A stretch of DNA of 64,000 nt from Flavobacterium subsaxonicum WB 4.1-42 = DSM 21790 (GTDB lineage Bacteria; Bacteroidota; Bacteroidia; Flavobacteriales; Flavobacteriaceae), in NCBI RefSeq assembly GCF_000422725.1, contig NZ_KE383909.1:853178-917177 (forward strand), read 5' to 3'. This document shows positions 1 to 7,624 of the stretch, in pieces (position 1 is the stretch's first letter; each line of letters opens with the position of its first letter). The notes under the pieces were generated by a model that worked only from the letters and a program-made list of their open reading frames with translations, was not told the DNA's origin and did no database searches. Both the position numbers and the translations under genes were made by a program.

Positions 1-759
1 CATTGGCACCACACAAATAGGGAAATCGCCTGCTATACCACCACCAATCTGGAAGAAACCAACACCATTACTGCTGTTTTTAGGATACCAGTCGGCCAGG
101 TACGCCATGTACTCGATACCCGATTTCATGGTAGACGCCTTAAGCTCGCCTTTAATTACATAGGATGCAAAAATGTTACCCATGGTGCTGTCTTCCCATC
201 CCGGTACAATAATAGGCAGGTTGGCTTCGGCAGCGGCATACATCCAGCTGTCTTTAAGGTCTATTTCGTAATATTCTTCTAAAACACCGCTTAGCAGCAT
301 TTTGTACATAAATTCGTGCGGAAAGTAACGCTCGCCTTTATCATCGGCATCTTTCCATATTTTGTAAATATGCTTTTGAAGGCGACGGAAAGCTTCATGC
401 TCCGGGATACATGTATCGGTAACACGGTTAAGGCCACGCTCCAGCAAATCCCACTCCTGTTGCGGTGTAAGGTCGCGGTAGTTAGGTACCCTTTCGTAAT
501 GAGAATGCGCTACAAGGTTCATAATATCTTCCTCAAGGTTCGCGCCGGTACAAGATATAATCTGTACTTTATCTTTGCGAATCATCTCGGCAAAAATTTT
601 ACCCAGCTCAGCGGTACTCATGGCACCGGCAAGGGTAACCATCATTTTGGCACCGTCCTGCAATTGCTTTTCATAAGCCTTTGCAGCATCTACAAGCGCC
701 GCCGCATTAAAATGCAGGTAGTACTTTTCGATAAACTGGCTAATTGGTCCTTTATTCAT
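1..759 (-). CDS. Deoxyhypusine synthase-like protein (C-terminus beyond window edge)
   Basis: Partial: the first 253 residues are visible, starting at the ATG at 759, and the reading frame runs off the left edge. It belongs to the deoxyhypusine synthase family, NAD-dependent aminobutyl transferases acting on spermidine or putrescine. Visible family features are the NAD-binding segments TGANLEED (near residue 80) and PGWEDSTMGNIF, and a glycine-rich GGGIAG close to the cut. Eukaryotic enzymes have KHH just after that glycine-rich segment; here it reads GDFPICVVP, so the protein belongs to the bacterial DHS-like class. Bacteria lack eIF5A, so the product is probably a polyamine such as homospermidine (inference). 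It lies 45 bp downstream of arginine decarboxylase and is probably co-transcribed with it. The catalytic lysine region lies outside the window. Confidence 0.85.
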   Translation of the reverse strand, partial: MNKGPISQFIEKYYLHFNAAALVDAAKAYEKQLQDGAKMMVTLAGAMSTAELGKIFAEMIRKDKVQIISCTGANLEEDIMNLVAHSHYERVPNYRDLTPQQEWDLLERGLNRVTDTCIPEHEAFRRLQKHIYKIWKDADDKGERYFPHEFMYKMLLSGVLEEYYEIDLKDSWMYAAAEANLPIIVPGWEDSTMGNIFASYVIKGELKASTMKSGIEYMAYLADWYPKNSSNGVGFFQIGGGIAGDFPICVVPM

Positions 760-804
760 CTTAATTCCTTTTTGTGGTGTAATATTCGTTTTTCTTCTTT
801 CTTC

Positions 805-2223
805 TTATTTCGTTTCAACCTTATCCTCGGCATACCCTAAAATCCTAAGTACGTCTTCGGCTTTTTGCTGCTCAGAGAAAACCTCTGTGGCAAGAAAACC
901 ATTCTCGTCGCGGTCTATAAGTATGTGCTTAGGCTGCGGTATAAGGCAGTGGTGCAGGCCACCGTAGCCACCAATGGTTTCCTGGTAGGCGCCCGTGTTA
1001 AAGAACCCAATATACAAAGGCTTATCGCGGTTGTATTTAGGCAGGTAAATGGCATTTAAGTTTTGCTCAGAGTTGTAATAATCGTCGCTGTCGCACGTCA
1101 TTCCGCCCAAAAGCACACGCTCGTACTGGTCGTTCCAGCGGTTAATGGCAAGCATAATAAAACGCTTGTTTATGGCCCATGTATCGGGTAGGGTAGTAAT
1201 GAAAGACGAGTCGATCATGTTCCATTTTTCCCTGTCGTTCTGTTGTTTTTGGTAAAGCACCTGGTAAATGGCACCGGCACTTTCGCCCACGGTAAACGAC
1301 CCGAATTCGGTAAAAATGTTAGGTACATCTACCTCGGCTTCGTCGCACGCAATTTTTATCTGGTTGGTAATTTCGTCTATCATGTACTGATAGTCGTATT
1401 CAAAAGCAAGCGAGTTCTTGATAGGGAAACCGCCGCCAATGTTAAGGCTGTCTAACGATGGGCATTCTTTTTTAAGGTTAACATACACCTTTAAACATTT
1501 AGAAAGCTCGTTCCAGTAGTAAGACGTATCCCTTATCCCGGTATTGATAAAAAAGTGAAGCATTTTTAGCTCTACATTTTTATTTTCGTGTATTTGCTTG
1601 CGGTAAAATGGTAGTATGTTTTTGTAGCCAATGCCAAGGCGCGAGGTATAAAACTCAAACTTAGGCTCTTCCTCAGCCGCAATACGTATACCAATTTTAA
1701 ACTTACCGTTTATTTGCTCCTGCAACAGGTCAAGCTCTTCGTAGTTGTCAATGATCGGAATAGTTTGCTTGTGGCCGTTATTCATTAGCCTTGCAATGTT
1801 TGTAATGTACTGGTCTCTTTTAAAACCGTTGCAAATTACATAGGTATTCTTGTTTATTTTGCCTGATTCTAACAGCTTCTCGACAATATTAACATCGAAA
1901 GCAGCCGAAGTTTCAATATGGATATTGTTTTTAAAAGCCTCATTCATTATATATTCAAAGTGAGAGCTTTTGGTGCAGTAGCAATAGTAGTATTTACCAT
2001 CGTACTTGTTTTTTTCCATCGCATTCCTAAACCAGCTTTTCGCTTTGCGGATGTTAGAAGAGATTTGAGGAAGGTACGTAAACTTAAGTGGCGTACCGTA
2101 CTGCTCTACCAGTTTCATCAAATCGATGTTGTGGAACTGCAGTGTGTTATCTTTACTAAGTGTAAACTCTTCCTGCGGAAAGTAAAACGTTTGGTTTATT
2201 AGGTCGAAATATTTTGTGTTCAT
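805..2223 (-). CDS. speA: Arginine decarboxylase, fold-III PLP type
   Basis: Biosynthetic decarboxylase of the alanine-racemase-fold group, converting arginine to agmatine at the head of polyamine synthesis. The start is the ATG at 2223; an upstream in-frame TTG at 2244 would only add seven residues. Fold-III features are the N-terminal YYYCYCTKSS segment, which should carry the PLP lysine (TKSSH), the LGIGYKN strand, LNIGGGFP for the phosphate loop, and GGMTCDSDDYY, the metal/substrate-proximal CDSxD motif near the C-terminus. About 472 residues. The next gene downstream is DHS-like; agmatinase, often found nearby in relatives, is not between them. A structured leader of about 240 nt with its own ORF precedes it. 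Family assignment is firm. Arginine rather than lysine or diaminopimelate is inferred from flavobacterial homologues. Confidence 0.85.
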   Translation of the reverse strand: MNTKYFDLINQTFYFPQEEFTLSKDNTLQFHNIDLMKLVEQYGTPLKFTYLPQISSNIRKAKSWFRNAMEKNKYDGKYYYCYCTKSSHFEYIMNEAFKNNIHIETSAAFDVNIVEKLLESGKINKNTYVICNGFKRDQYITNIARLMNNGHKQTIPIIDNYEELDLLQEQINGKFKIGIRIAAEEEPKFEFYTSRLGIGYKNILPFYRKQIHENKNVELKMLHFFINTGIRDTSYYWNELSKCLKVYVNLKKECPSLDSLNIGGGFPIKNSLAFEYDYQYMIDEITNQIKIACDEAEVDVPNIFTEFGSFTVGESAGAIYQVLYQKQQNDREKWNMIDSSFITTLPDTWAINKRFIMLAINRWNDQYERVLLGGMTCDSDDYYNSEQNLNAIYLPKYNRDKPLYIGFFNTGAYQETIGGYGGLHHCLIPQPKHILIDRDENGFLATEVFSEQQKAEDVLRILGYAEDKVETK

Positions 2224-2281
2224 TTTATAAGTTTGAGTAAGCAATTAAAAAAATAAGAAATATCCTAAGTTATATTGCATT

Positions 2282-2458
2282 TCAAACCCTTAAAGTGGCA
2301 TACCGTATCTGCAGCTTTTCGCGGCAGTTATTGCCTGTATATAATGCCTCTGCGGCATGTATGTTCCTCAAACACAATGCAGGCAGTAATATTGAGGCCA
2401 ATGCCTCATATTTTCTAACCATCCCAAAGAGGGAAAACATGTCTTGTGTTAATTTCAT
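2282..2458 (-). CDS. Possible 58-residue leader ORF upstream of arginine decarboxylase
   Basis: A short open frame starting with ATG at 2458 and ending with TGA 58 bp before the decarboxylase start. It begins MKLTQDMFSLFGMVRKYEAL and has five arginines, none clustered. A perfect TACATTTG box ends five bases before its ATG, so a transcript would begin at or next to the start codon and could be translated leaderless. The same DNA folds into several hairpins (separate entry), so it may be untranslated RNA that is open by chance. I recognise no homologue. Low confidence as a gene, better as a regulatory leader. Confidence 0.3.
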   Translation of the reverse strand: MKLTQDMFSLFGMVRKYEALASILLPALCLRNIHAAEALYTGNNCREKLQIRYATLRV

Positions 2459-2462
2459 CAGG
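2284..2462 (-). promoter_or_regulatory. Structured 5' leader of arginine decarboxylase
   Basis: On the minus strand this stretch contains a GAGGC-ATTG-GCCTC hairpin, a TGCC-GCAGA-GGCA hairpin, and a 13-base imperfect pairing between TTACTGCCTGCAT and ATACAGGCAATAA with two C-A mismatches. These nest between the promoter box at 2464-2471 and the decarboxylase start at 2223. The density of pairing is unlike the other short flavobacterial 5' regions here. A polyamine- or arginine-responsive element is an inference; I recognise no described motif. Confidence 0.4.
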
Positions 2463-2463
2463 G

Positions 2464-2471
2464 CAAATGTA
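2464..2471 (-). promoter_or_regulatory. -7 promoter box (TACATTTG) for the decarboxylase transcript
   Basis: Exact match to the Bacteroidota -7 consensus TAnnTTTG on the minus strand. The nearest upstream TTTG (complement of 2497-2500) is 25 bases away, longer than the usual spacing of about 19. The predicted transcript starts near 2459. Confidence 0.55.
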
Positions 2472-2515
2472 AAAATAAATAGTTCGTATTTAAAAACAAA
2501 TGTCTTAAAAAAATG

Positions 2516-3583
2516 TTAGTTTTGATAGTCTTCAAACGCTTTGATAATCAGGGAGTTTTCTACAAGTTTATCAATTACTGCGCTACCAATGGTTTCCAGC
2601 AGCACAAATTGCACCTTTCCGGACTCATTTTTTTTATCGTGAATTAACAATTCTATGATGGCTGTAATATCATCTGCCGTAAATTCTACCTTCGGGAAAA
2701 TAGAAAGCACCACCTCTTTAATTTCGATATACTCGCCTTCGGTTAATAATTTATATGCTGCCGAAAAATAGGCTTCCAGTATCATGCCTACCGCAATGGC
2801 TTCGCCGTGCAGCAGCGTGGTTTTATTGGGGTTTTCAAGAAAATACGACTCTACCGCATGCCCTATAGTATGACCAAAGTTAAGTATCTTGCGCAAGTTT
2901 TTCTCGGTAGGGTCCTGCATAACCACCTCGTTTTTTAATTGAACCGACCGGTGAATTAAAGCATCTAAATCGGTTGTAGATAAATCATTTAGGTCTAAAA
3001 AACTATTCCAGTAACCGGCATCGGCAATAAGGCCGTGCTTAAGCATTTCGGCAAGGCCAGAGCGCATTTCTTCGGCAGGCAGGGTTTCTAAAAACTGGCT
3101 GTCTACCAAAACGGCAATGGGGTTGTTTATAACGCCCACCTGGTTTTTAAGTGCACCAAGATCTACACCCGTTTTACCCCCAACCGATGCATCTACCATG
3201 GCCAGTAAAGAGGTAGGCACATTAATAAAATCCATACCACGCTTAAAGGTAGAGGCAGCAAAACCCCCAAGGTCTGTAACCACGCCGCCGCCTACATTAA
3301 TAACAAGGCTTTTGCGGTCTGCACCAAGATCGGTCAGCGCATGCCACACCTGCACGCAGGTTTCTATGGTTTTGTTAACCTCGCCGGCATCAAACTCTAT
3401 AATTTCCATAGGTATCTCTGTAGCCACCATTGATAAAAAAGTGGGCAGGCAGTGCTGCGATGTGTTTTCATCGCTCAATATAAATATGGTGCTGTATGCC
3501 CCCGGCTGTAGTAATTGCTGCAGGTATGTGTAGCAATCATCGTTAAAATAGATGTTGTAGCCGGTGCTTTGTATGTGCTGCAT
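2516..3583 (-). CDS. aroB: 3-dehydroquinate synthase
   Basis: Second step of the shikimate pathway, converting DAHP to 3-dehydroquinate, cytoplasmic, NAD- and metal-dependent. 355 residues, the normal length. The NAD-binding GGGVVTDLGGFAAST segment lies near residue 95, followed by FINVPTSLLAMVDASVGGKTGV, and the metal-binding histidines are in LKHGLIAD, GHTIGHAVE and LLHGEAIAVGM. It starts at the ATG at 3583, reads divergently from proline dehydrogenase across a 90-bp gap, and ends about 290 bp before arginine decarboxylase. The gap on that side holds the decarboxylase promoter, so aroB is probably transcribed alone. Assignment is certain. Confidence 0.97.
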   Translation of the reverse strand: MQHIQSTGYNIYFNDDCYTYLQQLLQPGAYSTIFILSDENTSQHCLPTFLSMVATEIPMEIIEFDAGEVNKTIETCVQVWHALTDLGADRKSLVINVGGGVVTDLGGFAASTFKRGMDFINVPTSLLAMVDASVGGKTGVDLGALKNQVGVINNPIAVLVDSQFLETLPAEEMRSGLAEMLKHGLIADAGYWNSFLDLNDLSTTDLDALIHRSVQLKNEVVMQDPTEKNLRKILNFGHTIGHAVESYFLENPNKTTLLHGEAIAVGMILEAYFSAAYKLLTEGEYIEIKEVVLSIFPKVEFTADDITAIIELLIHDKKNESGKVQFVLLETIGSAVIDKLVENSLIIKAFEDYQN

Positions 3584-3646
3584 GGTATAAGTATTAAAGA
3601 AAAAGCAAAATAAAGTATTTTATGCCATTAATACTTGCACAGTTTT

Positions 3647-3654
3647 TATATTTG
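3647..3654 (+). promoter_or_regulatory. -7 promoter box (TATATTTG) for proline dehydrogenase
   Basis: Exact TAnnTTTG match 19 bases before the ATG at 3674. The predicted transcript starts near 3659. No TTTG at the usual -33 distance. Confidence 0.55.
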
Positions 3655-3673
3655 CACAAATTTTTTTAAAACA

Positions 3674-4846
3674 ATGGAAAAGATTTTCGATAACACGGCC
3701 GATGCCTTTGTGCTTAAAAGCGACACCCAGCTGGACAGGGCTTATTTTTTGTTTAAAATGATAGCCTCTGAGCCTTTGGTTCGTATTGGTACCGCAGTTA
3801 CTAATTTTGCCCTTAAGGCGCACCTGCCTGTAGAGGGGCTTATTCGCGCTACGGTGTTTGACCATTTTTGTGGTGGCACTACCGAAGAAGATTGCCTGCC
3901 GGTGGTAGACAAGATGTTTACCAAAGGGGTATCATCGGTTTTGGATTATTCTGTTGAAGCTAAGGAGGATGAGTCTGAATTTGATAAGGCGTTAGAGAAA
4001 ACCTTAAAGACCATTACGTTTGCTAAAGAAATTAAGGCCATACCTTTTGCGGTTTTTAAGCCTACCGGTTTTGGAAGGTTTGAGCTGCTGCAAAAAATAG
4101 GCGAGGGCAAGGCGTTTACTATTGAGGAGGCTGCGGAGTGGAAACGTGTTACCGACCGCTTTGAAACGGTTTGTAAAGCGGCTTATGATAATGATGTGGC
4201 CCTGCTTATTGATGCCGAGGAAAGCTGGATGCAGGATGCCGCCGATGACCTGGTTGCCGAAATGATGGCTAAATACAACAAACAAAGGGCTATTGTTTTT
4301 AATACCCTGCAAATGTACCGTTGGGACAGGCTGGATTATCTTAAAAAACTGCACGAAAGGGCTAAACAGGAAGGCTTTTTTATTGGTATGAAGATTGTTC
4401 GCGGTGCTTATATGGAAAAGGAGAACAAGCGTGCTGCCGAAATGGGCTATGTATCGCCAATTTGCATTTCTAAAGAGGCTACCGATATTAATTATAACGA
4501 TGCTATAGATTATATGGCAGAGCATATAGACAGTATGGCTATTTTTGCCGGCACCCATAACGAAGACAGCTCGTACAGGCTTATTAAACTTATGGAGCAA
4601 AAAGGCATTGCTAAAAACGACCAAAGGGTTTGGTTTGGCCAGCTGTATGGCATGAGCGATAATATTAGCTTTAACCTGGCCGCACATGGCTACAATGTGG
4701 CTAAATACCTGCCGTTTGGCCCCGTACGCGATGTTATGCCGTACCTTATAAGGCGCGCCGAAGAAAACACATCGGTTGCAGGGCAAACCAGCCGTGAGCT
4801 TAATTTGCTTTCTGCCGAACGTAAAAGGCGTAAACTGGAAGAGTAA
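3674..4846 (+). CDS. Proline dehydrogenase
   Basis: FAD-dependent oxidation of proline to pyrroline-5-carboxylate, the first step of proline catabolism. About 390 residues, the single-domain PRODH type rather than the long PutA fusion. The start is the ATG at 3674; an in-frame TTG at 3635 lies upstream of the promoter box and is excluded. Barrel-strand motifs are LLIDAEESWMQ, FNTLQMYRWDRL, GMKIVRGAYMEKE (the KxVRGAY signature) and the C-terminal YLPFGPVRDVMPYLIRRAEEN with the RRxxEN substrate-carboxylate arginines. It is divergent from aroB and ends in a strong hairpin terminator. Family assignment is firm. Confidence 0.95.
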   Translation: MEKIFDNTADAFVLKSDTQLDRAYFLFKMIASEPLVRIGTAVTNFALKAHLPVEGLIRATVFDHFCGGTTEEDCLPVVDKMFTKGVSSVLDYSVEAKEDESEFDKALEKTLKTITFAKEIKAIPFAVFKPTGFGRFELLQKIGEGKAFTIEEAAEWKRVTDRFETVCKAAYDNDVALLIDAEESWMQDAADDLVAEMMAKYNKQRAIVFNTLQMYRWDRLDYLKKLHERAKQEGFFIGMKIVRGAYMEKENKRAAEMGYVSPICISKEATDINYNDAIDYMAEHIDSMAIFAGTHNEDSSYRLIKLMEQKGIAKNDQRVWFGQLYGMSDNISFNLAAHGYNVAKYLPFGPVRDVMPYLIRRAEENTSVAGQTSRELNLLSAERKRRKLEE

Positions 4847-4868
4847 TCTTGACCGATAGAGATATTAG

Positions 4869-4899
4869 AATTCCGCCTGCAAATGGGGCGGAATTTTTA
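4869..4899 (+). terminator. Rho-independent terminator after proline dehydrogenase
   Basis: Nine-bp perfect stem AATTCCGCC / GGCGGAATT (4869-4877 and 4887-4895) followed by a T run. The T run touches the stop codon of the convergent methyltransferase gene. Confidence 0.8.
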
Positions 4900-5520
4900 T
4901 TTTTGATACACCGTGGCTTCAATAAAAGTACCGTAGTAAAATTGGTGCTGTATTTTTTTATAGTGGTATTTTTTAAAATACGGTGCCATATTAACAAGCT
5001 TGTTGGTTTGTATAATTTTTAAGGTGGTAAAAAATTTATAGGTCAATTTTAAGAGGGCACGTTTCCACCACGAATTTTTTCCGTCTGTATTAAAATCGGT
5101 AAAAAACCAAAGTCCGTCATTTTTTAAAATTGAGTGCAATTTTTGAAAAACCACATCGGCAATTTGCTCTGTAAAATTATCGAACAGAAAAGGGGTGAAA
5201 ATAGCGTGAAAACGAAATCCGAAAGTGAAATATTGAACACTTTTTGTATGAAACTCGATAGTGTTTTGTCCGAAATTTCTGGTTTTGGAAATGGCCGTCA
5301 TTTTAGCCGAAGCCTCCACATAAACAATGTGCAAACCTGTGGGATGTACTTTTGCAATTTCCTCCAAAATCCATCCTGTACCGCCCCCTACAATTAGTAT
5401 GGTGCTGCCAGTAGGTAGGTGCTTAAGTTGCTGTACCTGAGCATTTACCTGCGATTTAAAAAATACAAGCCGACTTAAAAAGTCGTAATGGCGGGCAATT
5501 TTATCGTACTGGTTTTCCAT
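4897..5520 (-). CDS. Class I SAM-dependent methyltransferase
   Basis: Small-molecule-type methyltransferase of 207 residues with unknown substrate. Motif I is ILIVGGGTGWILEEI (residues 41-55), with the post-I acidic residue in VEAS and motif IV near TPFLFDNF. The N-terminal YDKIARHYDFLSRLVF resembles the UbiE-like lipid/quinone methyltransferase group. Three bases separate it from an upstream UbiA-like membrane protein, which suggests a shared lipid substrate (inference). Residues 96-101 (QYFTFG) are encoded by a copy of a short repeat also found in two intergenic regions (5218-5234), so part of this loop may have been acquired from a repeat. Confidence 0.8.
   Translation of the reverse strand: MENQYDKIARHYDFLSRLVFFKSQVNAQVQQLKHLPTGSTILIVGGGTGWILEEIAKVHPTGLHIVYVEASAKMTAISKTRNFGQNTIEFHTKSVQYFTFGFRFHAIFTPFLFDNFTEQIADVVFQKLHSILKNDGLWFFTDFNTDGKNSWWKRALLKLTYKFFTTLKIIQTNKLVNMAPYFKKYHYKKIQHQFYYGTFIEATVYQK
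5218..5265 (-). repeat. Dispersed repeat, copy 1 (inside the methyltransferase gene)
   Basis: On the plus strand 5218-5234 reads TCCGAAAGTGAAATATT, followed directly by an AACACT...AGTGTT inverted repeat (5236-5241 / 5260-5265). The same 16-base head recurs at 34302 and 56277, each time followed by a different inverted repeat. This copy is translated. Confidence 0.6.
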
Positions 5521-5523
5521 TGG

Positions 5524-6435
5524 TTACGTTACAAAGGCGGCGCCAACTATGCCGCAAATGGCTTTAATTAAGACAATTCCGTCGATAATAACCAGATAGT
5601 ACAGTATATTTTGGCGTTTACGCATAGAATAGGCCGCTAACAGGGTTAAAATGAAGGGTATAGCATTCATAATCATGGTATAAGGCCCAAAGCCTTTATA
5701 CAGAGCGAATATAATAAACGAGATGCCGCCCGCTATTAGCAATGGAAACAAAATATAGAAGATGGTACGCCGTAAGCCCAACCTAACTACCACAGTTTGA
5801 AGGTGTTTATTGGCATCGGTAGGGTAGTCTTTTATGTCGAATATGATGGCATTAACGGTACAGAACATCCAGTTCTTTACAAACAGCCATGTCCAGAACA
5901 CTGAATCGTGGTAGCTAACGCCGGTTTCTATCTTTAACATAATCAGCGGCAGCACATTAGCACAGCATGCCCACACAAACCCAATGATAAAGGCCTTTAG
6001 CCAACCGGTATTGCGAAGGTTAAACCTGATGAACGATTTGGGTAGCAGGCCATAATACAAAGCCCCTGCAAGCACAATAATGGCTATAGCGAGCCAATAC
6101 AATGCAGGTAAGCGTAAAAAGTTGCTGTAGTTCAGGTAGATAAGCCTCGTCGCTAACAGTATACAGACGGTAAAAAGCACTGCCTGGCTTTTGGTTATAA
6201 AGCTTTTATTATTGTAATACCACTGATTACGAGGGTTATTGCCCGATGGTTTGGTTACGGCCTTATTGTAGGCGTAGGTGTAATAAATAGTCGGTGCCAA
6301 AAACAGCAACAGGTAATAATTAACCGAATTAAACGGCAGTTTTTGCTGTATGGTAGCTTCCAGCGAAAGCGCAACAGCAAGTAAACCAACAAAGTAGTTG
6401 CCGAAAAATATAAATCGGAGGATTTTTTTACCCAT
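5524..6435 (-). CDS. UbiA-family prenyltransferase-like membrane protein
   Basis: About 303 residues with eight or nine hydrophobic segments. The segment IFDIKDYPTDANKHLQTVVVRLG matches the second aspartate-rich motif of UbiA prenyltransferases (DxxDxxxD followed by T.PVRLG). The first motif (NDxxDxxxD), expected after the second membrane helix, is replaced by YAYNKAVTKPSGNNPRN, which lacks those aspartates, so catalysis is uncertain. The start is the ATG at 6435; the preceding TTG is not needed. A TAAATTTG box lies at 6458-6465. It sits immediately upstream of a methyltransferase, as prenyltransferase and methyltransferase pairs do in quinone or lipid pathways. The substrate is unknown. Confidence 0.65.
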   Translation of the reverse strand: MGKKILRFIFFGNYFVGLLAVALSLEATIQQKLPFNSVNYYLLLFLAPTIYYTYAYNKAVTKPSGNNPRNQWYYNNKSFITKSQAVLFTVCILLATRLIYLNYSNFLRLPALYWLAIAIIVLAGALYYGLLPKSFIRFNLRNTGWLKAFIIGFVWACCANVLPLIMLKIETGVSYHDSVFWTWLFVKNWMFCTVNAIIFDIKDYPTDANKHLQTVVVRLGLRRTIFYILFPLLIAGGISFIIFALYKGFGPYTMIMNAIPFILTLLAAYSMRKRQNILYYLVIIDGIVLIKAICGIVGAAFVT

Positions 6436-6457
6436 CAAAATTTAGCTATGATACCAA

Positions 6458-6465
6458 CAAATTTA
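6458..6465 (-). promoter_or_regulatory. -7 promoter box (TAAATTTG) for the UbiA-like/methyltransferase pair
   Basis: Exact TAnnTTTG on the minus strand, 22 bases before the ATG at 6435, within the 47-bp gap after the phosphatase gene. Confidence 0.5.
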
Positions 6466-6482
6466 CTCAATATTGCGGCATT

Positions 6483-7553
6483 TTAGTAAGTAAGCTTCTT
6501 AATTATAAGTGCCCGCTGCACATCATCTATGCCTAACTGATTTTGTATAAACAGGTCTATACCACCGTATTTGGCATCAATTTCTGTAAAGGCAGCATTA
6601 AGGTAACGTTCATCTACACTCATAAAGTTCTGAATAGCTTGTAGTTCGATGCGCGTTTTAACCAATTTGGCTATTTTTACTTTGCTTATAATTTTTTCAA
6701 GCTTTGCCCTGCGGTAATAGTTAGAGAGCAGGTATTCCTGGGTAATAGTCTCTCTGTCAACCTTTAAAATAGACAGCAGCAGTGCAGTAACAACACCGGT
6801 GCGGTCTTTACCGGCAGAACAATGGTACAGCACGGCATCGTTAGAATCTACAATTTGGTGAATTAGCTTTTTAAGTGATGGTATATTGTCTGAAATGACA
6901 CTCCGGTACAGGTCGAGCATTAAGTTAAGTGACTGTTCGTCTGATACTTCGCCATTTATAACCCTTGCCCGCATTTTAGAAAGCAGGTCTTCGTTATCTT
7001 CAAGGGTTGGGAAGTGAATGTACTCGGTAGCTGTTGGCAGGTTATCCTCCTTACCTTTTATTTCGTGGTTTGTACGCAGGTCGAATACTGTTTTGATATT
7101 CAGGTCATTAAATTTAGAAAATTCAGATGCCTTTAGGTTCGACAGGTTATCAGACCTGAAAATTTTACCCCACTTAACCGTCTTACCCTCAGTAGTTTTA
7201 AGGCCGCCAATATCCCTAAAGTTAACAACCTCTTTAAAATAGATGTGCCTGTTTGCTACCGTAAGGGTATCGGTACCTGAGGTTATTGTAAAATAAGGAC
7301 GGTGTAATTGTTTGGCAAGTAGGGCAGTATTGCCATAGCCATCAGCCGTTGGCTGCCATGTAATAGCATCTGGAACCAACTGTATATGTACTTGTGCATC
7401 AGTTGTATTAGCATTGAAATACAGGCTATAGTTGTTCTTGCTGTTCTCTACATAATTTTCTTCGGTAAGCGATTTTTTATAAAAACTCTGCGGCAGGTTT
7501 GCACCGCAGGATGTTAGCACCGCAAAAGCGGCCAGAAGTAGTAAACATTTCAT
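6483..7553 (-). CDS. Lipoprotein tyrosine-protein phosphatase (Y_phosphatase3 family)
   Basis: Protein tyrosine/lipid phosphatase of the bacterial DSP-like group. The N-terminus MKCLLLLAAFAVLTSCG is a lipoprotein signal with lipobox LTSC, so the mature protein is anchored in an envelope membrane. A domain of about 80 residues precedes the catalytic region, which opens with NFRDIGGLKTTEGKTVKWGKIFRS and carries the P-loop HCSAGKDRTG (the CX5R signature). 356 residues. The next gene upstream ends 71 bp away behind a terminator. Substrate could be phosphotyrosine or a phosphoinositide-like lipid; sequence alone does not decide. Downstream is the UbiA-like gene, which has its own promoter. Confidence 0.9.
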   Translation of the reverse strand: MKCLLLLAAFAVLTSCGANLPQSFYKKSLTEENYVENSKNNYSLYFNANTTDAQVHIQLVPDAITWQPTADGYGNTALLAKQLHRPYFTITSGTDTLTVANRHIYFKEVVNFRDIGGLKTTEGKTVKWGKIFRSDNLSNLKASEFSKFNDLNIKTVFDLRTNHEIKGKEDNLPTATEYIHFPTLEDNEDLLSKMRARVINGEVSDEQSLNLMLDLYRSVISDNIPSLKKLIHQIVDSNDAVLYHCSAGKDRTGVVTALLLSILKVDRETITQEYLLSNYYRRAKLEKIISKVKIAKLVKTRIELQAIQNFMSVDERYLNAAFTEIDAKYGGIDLFIQNQLGIDDVQRALIIKKLTY

Positions 7554-7573
7554 AAGCTAAAGATAGTAATAAT

Positions 7574-7602
7574 ACAAAAACCTCCCTAAAATAAGGAGGT
7601 TT
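7574..7602 (-). terminator. Terminator of the aromatic-degradation operon
   Basis: On the minus strand AAACCTCC / GGAGGTTT (eight bp, nine-base loop) is followed by T residues, 22 bases after the stop of the maleate isomerase-like gene. Confidence 0.75.
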
Positions 7603-7624
7603 CGGTTATAAAATTACGTTACTG

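Noticed and set aside
316-840. 174-residue plus-strand frame across the DHS-like gene and the 45-bp gap
   Set aside because: Antisense to a well-supported coding sequence; product has no recognisable domain.
2295-2519. 74-residue plus-strand frame in the gap before aroB
   Set aside because: It is antisense to the decarboxylase leader with its promoter box and hairpins; composition is not coding-like.
4004-4786. 260-residue open frame opposite proline dehydrogenase
   Set aside because: It lies wholly antisense to a gene with clear family motifs, has an Asn/His/Phe-rich composition expected from reading an opposite strand, and has no promoter box.
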